Of a stretch of DNA of 5,692 bases, positions 1 to 3,014 are shown one piece after another. The number at the start of each line of letters is the position of its first letter. Position 1 is the stretch's first letter. Location: the NCBI GenBank assembly GCA_937881285.1, contig CALGEU010000137.1, forward strand, positions 1 to 5,692, written 5' to 3'. Made by a program: the position numbers and the translations under genes. Below the pieces are notes generated by a model, which saw only the letters and a program-made list of their open reading frames with translations, was not told the DNA's origin and did no database searches. This stretch comes from an uncultured Clostridia bacterium. GTDB taxonomy: Bacteria; Bacillota; Clostridia; Christensenellales; CAG-917.

Positions 1-422
1 AGACCATTCTCGAAGCGCTCAACACCGACCTTGTGTGCGACGCTATCAACACCGCAATGCGTGAACTCTTCTTGCAAATCGTTTACGGCAGAACGCAATC
101 CGCATTCTCCGAAGGCGGTCTCGTCATCGGCGCAGGTCTCGAAGATCTCGGCAAAGGCACGAGAAGCCAAGTCGGCACGATGTACTCCACCGTTGCAAAA
201 GGACCCCGTTATCTCGAAATGGCTGAAGGTTACGTCACGAAAGTCGCTCTCGACGACCACGACGAAATCATCGGTTATCAATTCTGCAAACTCGGCGTGT
301 TCATGGAAATGATAAAGAAAGGCGTCGACGCAAACGAAGCACTTGCAAAATGCACCGGCACCTACGGCAGATACAAAGCCGAAGATGGCGCTGTGAAGTG
401 GATTGACCCACGCCATGAATAA
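1..422 (+). CDS. NifU-like iron-sulfur cluster assembly scaffold family protein, 3' part only
   Basis: The gene is open at the left edge; reading from base 3, 139 residues are visible before TAA at 420-422. I recognise the C-terminal half of the clostridial NifU-like protein that normally precedes a GGGtGRT gene, from blocks such as LNTDLVCDAINTAMRELF, the YGRTQSAFSEGG segment, GLEDLGKG and KGPRYLEMAEGYVTK. The family is annotated as an Fe-S scaffold by similarity to the NifU N-terminal domain. The N-terminal part with the presumed cluster-binding cysteines lies outside the window, so cluster binding cannot be judged here; three cysteines are visible (VCD, FCK, KCTG). No membrane segment is seen, so it is probably cytosolic. 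The stop overlaps the ribosome binding site of the next gene, 12 bases upstream of its start, which indicates one operon. Codons are strongly biased (ctc, atc, gaa, ggc), suggesting high expression. The family call is confident; the biochemical role is inferred. Confidence 0.85.
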   Translation, partial: TILEALNTDLVCDAINTAMRELFLQIVYGRTQSAFSEGGLVIGAGLEDLGKGTRSQVGTMYSTVAKGPRYLEMAEGYVTKVALDDHDEIIGYQFCKLGVFMEMIKKGVDANEALAKCTGTYGRYKAEDGAVKWIDPRHE

Positions 423-426
423 GGAG
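421..426 (+). promoter_or_regulatory. Ribosome binding site of the GGGtGRT gene, overlapping the upstream stop
   Basis: AAGGAG starts inside the TAA of the NifU-like gene and lies 8 bases before the ATG at 435. It fixes the start of the downstream gene and permits translational coupling. Confidence 0.85.
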
Positions 427-434
427 ATTCAACT

Positions 435-1439
435 ATGAGTGTCACATTTGAAGGTTATGAAAGAAGAATAGACAAAATCAACAAAGTTCTTGCTCAATAC
501 GGCATCAAAGACCTTGAAGACGCAAGAGCGATTTGCCTTGAAAAAGGCGTTGATTGCGAAGCAATCGTCAAAGGCGTGCAACCCATCTGCTTTGAAAACG
601 CCGTTTGGGCATACACCGTCGGTTGCGCAATTGCAATCAAGAAAAACTGCGTGAACGCTGCAGACGCCGCAGAAGCAATCGGCGAAGGACTTCAATCCTT
701 CTGCATCCCCGGTTCTGTCGCAGAACAACGTCAAGTCGGTCTCGGACACGGCAATCTCGCAGCAATGCTTCTCAGAGAAAGCACCAAGTGCTTCGCATTC
801 CTTGCAGGTCACGAATCCTTTGCGGCAGCAGAAGGCGCAATCGGCATCGCAAGAACCGCAAACAAAGTCAGAAAGACTCCCCTTAAAGTCATTCTCAACG
901 GTCTCGGCAAGGACGCTGCGTTCATCATCTCCCGTATCAACGGCTTCACTTACGTTCAAACCAAAATGGACTACTACAAGGGCGAAGTGTCCGTCGTCAA
1001 AGAAACAGCATACTCCAACGGCGAAAGAGCCGCTGTCAAAGTGTACGGCTGCGACGACGTCACCGAAGGCGTTGCTATCATGCGTCTTGAAGACGTTGAC
1101 GTCTCCATCACCGGCAACTCCACCAACCCGACTCGTTTCCAACACCCCGTCGCAGGCACTTACAAGAAATGGTGCGTTGACCACGGCAAGAAATACTTCT
1201 CCGTGGCATCCGGCGGTGGCACGGGCAGAACTCTTCACCCGGACAACATGGCAGCAGGTCCCGCATCTTACGGCATGACCGACACGATGGGCAGAATGCA
1301 CTCCGACGCACAATTTGCAGGTTCTTCTTCAGTCCCCGCACACGTCGAAATGATGGGCCTTATCGGCATGGGCAATAACCCGATGGTTGGTGCAAGCGTT
1401 GCTTGCGCAGTCGCAGTACAAGAAGGTCTCACGAAGTAA
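435..1439 (+). CDS. GGGtGRT family protein (function unknown), complete
   Basis: This 334-residue protein carries the motif that names the family, GGGTGRT, at residues 260-266 within SVASGGGTGRTLHPDNMA. The length fits the family's usual size of roughly 330. Other features are a cysteine-rich N-terminal third (C34, C41, C52, C64, C72), a Gly/His segment VGLGHGNLAAMLL and a Gly-rich end (GLIGMGNNPMVGAS). No signal peptide or membrane helix is seen, so it is probably cytosolic. The family is conserved but biochemically uncharacterised as far as I know. Its usual partner is the NifU-like gene found 12 bases upstream, which suggests a role linked to Fe-S or thiol chemistry (inference). The ATG at 435 is set by AAGGAG at 421-426. 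The last 13 codons (residues 322-334, VACAVAVQEGLTK) and the stop are the first of four copies of this tail, the other three lying downstream as orphan fragments. Codon use is highly biased, as in its partner. Confidence 0.9.
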   Translation: MSVTFEGYERRIDKINKVLAQYGIKDLEDARAICLEKGVDCEAIVKGVQPICFENAVWAYTVGCAIAIKKNCVNAADAAEAIGEGLQSFCIPGSVAEQRQVGLGHGNLAAMLLRESTKCFAFLAGHESFAAAEGAIGIARTANKVRKTPLKVILNGLGKDAAFIISRINGFTYVQTKMDYYKGEVSVVKETAYSNGERAAVKVYGCDDVTEGVAIMRLEDVDVSITGNSTNPTRFQHPVAGTYKKWCVDHGKKYFSVASGGGTGRTLHPDNMAAGPASYGMTDTMGRMHSDAQFAGSSSVPAHVEMMGLIGMGNNPMVGASVACAVAVQEGLTK

Positions 1440-1538
1440 ATCTGTTTTGCGCAAAGCAACGAAAGATTGTTTGCGTAGCAAATAGCACCAAAAACCCAAA
1501 AGCACCTGCAAAGGTGCTTTTTTGGTGCATAACAATCG
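1398..1538 (+). repeat. Tail-terminator array, unit 1 (contains the true gene end)
   Basis: The unit has the final 13 codons plus stop of the GGGtGRT gene (1398-1439), then a leader with TTTGC-GTA-GCAAA (hairpin), then a nested terminator hairpin (1484-1529), then an AT-rich junction ending in TCG before the next tail. The next tail starts 141 bases later. GCGCAAAGCAAC at 1449-1460 is the inverted complement of the tail start GTTGCTTGCGC apart from one extra base. Confidence 0.9.
1484..1529 (+). terminator. Nested intrinsic terminator of the NifU-like/GGGtGRT operon (T1)
   Basis: The inner stem AAAGCACCT / AGGTGCTTT closes on a GCAA (GNRA-type) loop and runs into six T. An outer stem GCACCAAAAA / TTTTTTGGTGC encloses it, leaving a small CCC-containing bulge, so the U-tract also lies in a stem. 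Confidence 0.85.
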
Positions 1539-1680
1539 GTTGCTTGCGCTGTTGCAGTACAAGAAGGACTCACGAAGTAAATCTGTTTTGCGTAAAGCAA
1601 CGCTAAATTGTTTGCGTAGCAAACAGCACCAGTAACACAAAAGGCACTCTTTCGAGTGCCTTTTCTGGTGCTTAAAATCG
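1539..1680 (+). repeat. Tail-terminator array, unit 2 (orphan GGGtGRT tail)
   Basis: An orphan tail at 1539-1580 encodes VACAVAVQEGLTK-stop; relative to copy 1 it has gct for gca (Ala), gtt for gtc (Val) and gga for ggt (Gly). The leader (1581-1624) is nearly identical to that of unit 1, with the same TTTGC-GTA-GCAAA hairpin, but the terminator hairpin (1625-1672) has a different inner stem. No ribosome binding site or start codon precedes the tail, so it is not expected to be translated in place. An in-frame TAA lies four codons upstream of the GTT. Confidence 0.88.
1625..1672 (+). terminator. Nested terminator-like hairpin of unit 2 (T2)
   Basis: The outer stem AGCACCAG / CTGGTGCT and the inner stem AAAAGGCACTC / GAGTGCCTTTT enclose a TTTC loop, with TAACAC bulged. 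The inner stem sequence differs from T1 on both arms, so pairing is kept while sequence changes. Confidence 0.8.
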
Positions 1681-1819
1681 GTTGCTTGCGCAGTCGCTGT
1701 ACAAGAAGGACTCACGAAGTAAGTTTGCACAAGCGAACGAGCATTTGCTTTGCATAGCAAAGTAGAACCAAAAACCCAAAAGCACCTGAAAAGGTGCTTT
1801 TTGGGTTCAGTAAAATGCG
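1681..1819 (+). repeat. Tail-terminator array, unit 3 (orphan GGGtGRT tail)
   Basis: An orphan tail at 1681-1722 again encodes VACAVAVQEGLTK-stop, with synonymous gct for gca and gga for ggt relative to copy 1. The leader has diverged, yet keeps a hairpin at the same place (CTTTGC-ATA-GCAAAG, near 1747-1761). Its terminator shares about 30 bases almost unchanged with that of unit 1, although its leader is unlike unit 1, so the units are mosaics of one another. The next tail starts 139 bases on. Confidence 0.88.
1765..1808 (+). terminator. Nested terminator-like hairpin of unit 3 (T3)
   Basis: The inner stem CCCAAAAGCACCT / AGGTGCTTTTTGGG has a GAAA (GNRA-type) loop, and the alternative outer stem is GAACC / GGTTC. 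The outer pair is changed on both sides relative to GCACC / GGTGC in T1. Confidence 0.8.
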
Positions 1820-1939
1820 GTTGCTTGTGCAGTTGCAGTACAAGAAGGATTGACCAAATAAGAAAAACCTACTAAACAGTAGCATTTTGAAGAATATAGC
1901 ACCTATCAAGAAATTGCGATAGGTGCTATTTTATATCTA
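1820..1939 (+). repeat. Tail-terminator array, unit 4 (last, most diverged tail)
   Basis: An orphan tail at 1820-1861 encodes the same 13 residues and stop using different codons (tgt, gtt, gga, ttg, acc, aaa). The leader is unrelated to those of units 1-3 but again holds a small hairpin (CTACT-AAAC-AGTAG, 1869-1882), followed by a perfect 11 bp stem terminator. It lacks the inverted complement of GTTGCTTGCGC seen after tails 1-3. It may be the original 3' end of the gene, with units 1-3 added upstream of it (inference). Confidence 0.82.
1897..1933 (+). terminator. Intrinsic terminator of unit 4 (T4)
   Basis: A perfect 11 bp stem TAGCACCTATC / GATAGGTGCTA with a 10-base loop is followed by TTTTAT. 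Unlike T1-T3 it has no clear nested outer stem and looks like an ordinary terminator. Confidence 0.8.
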
Positions 1940-2099
1940 AAAGTGTTCCGTTTGGGAAAAAAATGTAAACAATGTTTACCGTTTGTTTACCGAATTTTCA
2001 AAAGGTAAACAAAACCGCTACTAAACAGAGTGCTTTTCACTAAAATCAATCTATGATTTGTTTCGCATTCGGCGTGTCGAGTAAAGTGGAACGAAAGTA
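1940..2099. other. Gene-free stretch between the tail array and the HTH gene
   Basis: I see no supportable gene here. The stretch holds a cluster of GTAAAC/GTTTAC dyads (1965-2013), a second copy of CTACTAAACAG (2018-2028, first at 1869-1879) and a small hairpin AAATCA-ATCTA-TGATTT (2043-2059). Confidence 0.7.
1965..2013. promoter_or_regulatory. Cluster of four GTAAAC/GTTTAC half-sites forming two dyads
   Basis: GTAAAC-AAT-GTTTAC at 1965-1979 is a perfect dyad with a 3-base centre. TTTGTTTACC (1982-1991) and GGTAAACAAA (2004-2013) form a perfect 10 bp inverted repeat with a 12-base centre. Such a cluster is typical of binding sites for a dimeric DNA-binding protein. The protein is unknown, and no promoter or gene start lies close by on either strand. 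Confidence 0.5.
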
Positions 2100-2122
2100 A
2101 AATAAAAGGCGCAATAGTGCGC
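2094..2122 (-). terminator. Intrinsic terminator of the HTH gene (minus strand)
   Basis: Read on the minus strand, just after the HTH stop codon, GCGCA-CTAT-TGCGC forms a short GC-rich hairpin followed by CTTTTATTTT. Confidence 0.7.
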
Positions 2123-2128
2123 GCGCGT

Positions 2129-2335
2129 TTAATATTCTTTGCGACCTGTCAAATAATCCAAATCTTCATTGAAATAATTTGCGATTTTGCACAAATTTTC
2201 AATCCCGATTTCTCGTTGGTTCAACACGTATCGCGATAAAGTTTGTTGCGGAATGCCGATTTCTTTTGCAACCGAACGAATACTTCTGTCACCTATCAAC
2301 TCTTTCAACCTTTCTGAAAATCTTTCGGAATACAT
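2129..2335 (-). CDS. XRE/Cro-type helix-turn-helix transcriptional regulator, 68 aa
   Basis: This small protein is essentially one HTH_XRE domain: SVAKEIGIPQQTLSRYVLNQ (about residues 20-39) is the helix-turn-helix, and the following IGIENLCKIANYFNEDLDYLTGR is the family's usual third and fourth helices. There is no partner or sensing domain, so it probably acts as a simple dimeric repressor. The ATG at 2335-2333 is set by AAAAGGAG at 2350-2343 on the minus strand, 7 bases away. It diverges from the lipoprotein gene, with 93 bases between the two starts holding two copies of the palindrome ACRCCAAAYGGTGT, the natural candidates for its own operators. Auto-repression and control of the lipoprotein gene are inferred from this layout. 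I see no clear minus-strand promoter; a TAAAAT beside the 2361-2374 palindrome is a possible -10. The target signal is unknown. Confidence 0.88.
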   Translation of the reverse strand: MYSERFSERLKELIGDRSIRSVAKEIGIPQQTLSRYVLNQREIGIENLCKIANYFNEDLDYLTGRKEY

Positions 2336-2360
2336 AGTTTTTCTCCTTTTGTAAAATTTT

Positions 2361-2374
2361 ACGCCAAACGGTGT
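2361..2374. promoter_or_regulatory. Operator O1 (ACGCCAAACGGTGT), HTH-proximal
   Basis: An imperfect palindrome related to O2 with consensus ACRCCAAAYGGTGT, flanked symmetrically by A/T runs (TTTT before, AAAA after). It lies 26 bases upstream of the HTH start, where it could block that gene's promoter. Its centre is 29 bp from that of O2. Confidence 0.65.
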
Positions 2375-2381
2375 AAAAATA

Positions 2382-2409
2382 TTGACATTACACCAAATGG
2401 TGTTATAAT
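2382..2409 (+). promoter_or_regulatory. Consensus sigma-A promoter of the lipoprotein gene
   Basis: TTGACA (2382-2387) and TATAAT (2404-2409) are both perfect, with a 16-base spacer. The predicted transcription start near 2416 leaves a 5' leader of only about 13 bases, so AAAGGAG (2415-2421) sits at the very 5' end of the mRNA, 7 bases before the ATG at 2429. Confidence 0.85.
2390..2403. promoter_or_regulatory. Operator O2 (ACACCAAATGGTGT) inside the promoter spacer
   Basis: A perfect 6 bp-arm palindrome (ACACCA-AA-TGGTGT) that fills the spacer between the -35 and -10 boxes of the lipoprotein promoter. A protein bound here would exclude RNA polymerase, the standard repressor geometry. The divergent XRE protein is the obvious candidate binder (inference). 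Confidence 0.7.
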
Positions 2410-2428
2410 AAAAGAAAGGAGAATAAAT

Positions 2429-2884
2429 ATGGAAAACAAAAGAAAAATCATTATTGTAGCAACGATTTTGATTATCGTATTATCATTACTTCTCTGCGCT
2501 TGCGACGATAATTCAAACAATAATTCAAGTCAATCGGGCAATGGCTCGTCAAATCAAGGAAATTCAAAAAGTAACCCGTTGGAAAGCGCTTATGACACCT
2601 TATTCAAAGAGTTCGGCTGGAATTCCTGTTATACACTCGGAAGCGACAAATCTTATCTTCAAGTCGATACAAATCCCTATGATATAGACGATTATTACAA
2701 CGCCACGAATACTCAAATTCTGAAATCGGCGGTAACGGCGTTGAAACTTCCCGATTATATTTATCAACGCATGTTGAAAACAACCGCTATGCAAGGGCGG
2801 CAAGAAGTAACCGTAAACGGAATAACAGTTTCCTGGACATATCACCCTGACAACGGTCTTGAAGCAATGTTTACGATAGCGTAA
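2429..2884 (+). CDS. Small secreted lipoprotein of unknown function, 151 aa
   Basis: The N-terminus is a lipoprotein signal: charged residues (KRK at 4-6), a hydrophobic core (7-22) and the lipobox L22-C23-A24-C25, so Cys25 is predicted to be lipidated and the protein anchored on the outer face of the membrane. Residues 26-49 are a Ser/Asn/Gly-rich flexible linker. The globular part (about 50-151) includes YDTLFKEFGWNSCYTLGSD, a Tyr/Asp-rich DTNPYDIDDYY and a C-terminal VSWTYHPDNGLEAMF. I recall related hypothetical proteins in Clostridia but no assigned function. A second cysteine, C67, is free for a disulfide or other role. The start is fixed by AAAGGAG at 2415-2421. The gene is divergent from and probably repressed by the HTH gene, and is monocistronic, with a terminator 13 bases after the stop. 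Codons are more A/T-rich than in the GGGtGRT operon. Confidence 0.85.
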   Translation: MENKRKIIIVATILIIVLSLLLCACDDNSNNNSSQSGNGSSNQGNSKSNPLESAYDTLFKEFGWNSCYTLGSDKSYLQVDTNPYDIDDYYNATNTQILKSAVTALKLPDYIYQRMLKTTAMQGRQEVTVNGITVSWTYHPDNGLEAMFTIA

Positions 2885-2896
2885 ACGGCAATATTC

Positions 2897-2926
2897 AAAA
2901 AGCGTCTCAAACGAGACGCTTTTTTC
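2897..2926 (+). terminator. Terminator of the lipoprotein gene
   Basis: AGCGTCTC-AAAC-GAGACGCT is a perfect 8 bp stem with a run of A before and T after, so it could work in both directions. It lies directly before the next promoter. Confidence 0.92.
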
Positions 2927-2955
2927 TTGACAAATTCCGCTTCTTGCCAAATAAT
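2927..2955 (+). promoter_or_regulatory. Probable promoter of the M3 peptidase gene
   Basis: TTGACA (2927-2932) starts one base after the terminator's T-run; 17 bases later comes AATAAT (2950-2955), 5 of 6 bases of the -10 consensus. The leader to the ATG at 3015 is about 53 bases and contains the inverted repeat TTATATAG (2972-2979) / CTATATAA (2996-3003), the second arm reaching the start of the ribosome binding site. Confidence 0.6.
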
Positions 2956-3014
2956 GTTCTCATTAAGTTGATTATATAGTTTATCAAAAGATTATCTATA
3001 TAAAAGGAGTTTTT

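Noticed and set aside
429..1313. Long 294-codon open frame antisense to the GGGtGRT gene
   Set aside because: It mirrors the strong codon bias of the sense gene; its translation is low-complexity Val/Cys/Ala/Phe-rich with no recognisable domain and no ribosome binding site.
1449..1549. Integron attC site formed by GCGCAAAGCAAC and GTTGCTTGCGC
   Set aside because: The pairing is attC-like in layout, but the ends do not fit RYYYAAC/GTTRRRY (GTTGCTT fails two R positions), and no cassette gene or integron integrase is visible.
1403..1606. Plus-strand 67-codon open frame across two array units
   Set aside because: It starts inside the GGGtGRT tail in another frame, runs through the terminator and has no ribosome binding site.
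1268..1760. Minus-strand open frames across the tail array with repeated FLYC and SAS motifs
   Set aside because: The repeated peptides are only the reverse reading of the DNA repeats, there is no start signal, and different frames carry them in different units.
1398..1861. CRISPR array
   Set aside because: Only four repeats, 42 bases long and coding-derived, with about 97-100 base intervals that resemble each other rather than being unique spacers; no cas genes are seen.
1982..2013. BirA (biotin repressor) operator
   Set aside because: TTGTTTACC-N12-GGTAAACAA is near the Gram-positive BirA arm but has a mismatch in each arm and a short spacer, and no biotin gene is nearby.
1972..2043. 23-codon open frame starting ATG 1972
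   Set aside because: No Shine-Dalgarno, overlaps the dyad cluster, and has composition like the surrounding non-coding DNA.
2968..2987. FNR/CRP-type site TTGAT...ATCAA upstream of the M3 gene
   Set aside because: The half-sites are 10 bases apart rather than about 4, and the second lies in simple AT-rich sequence.
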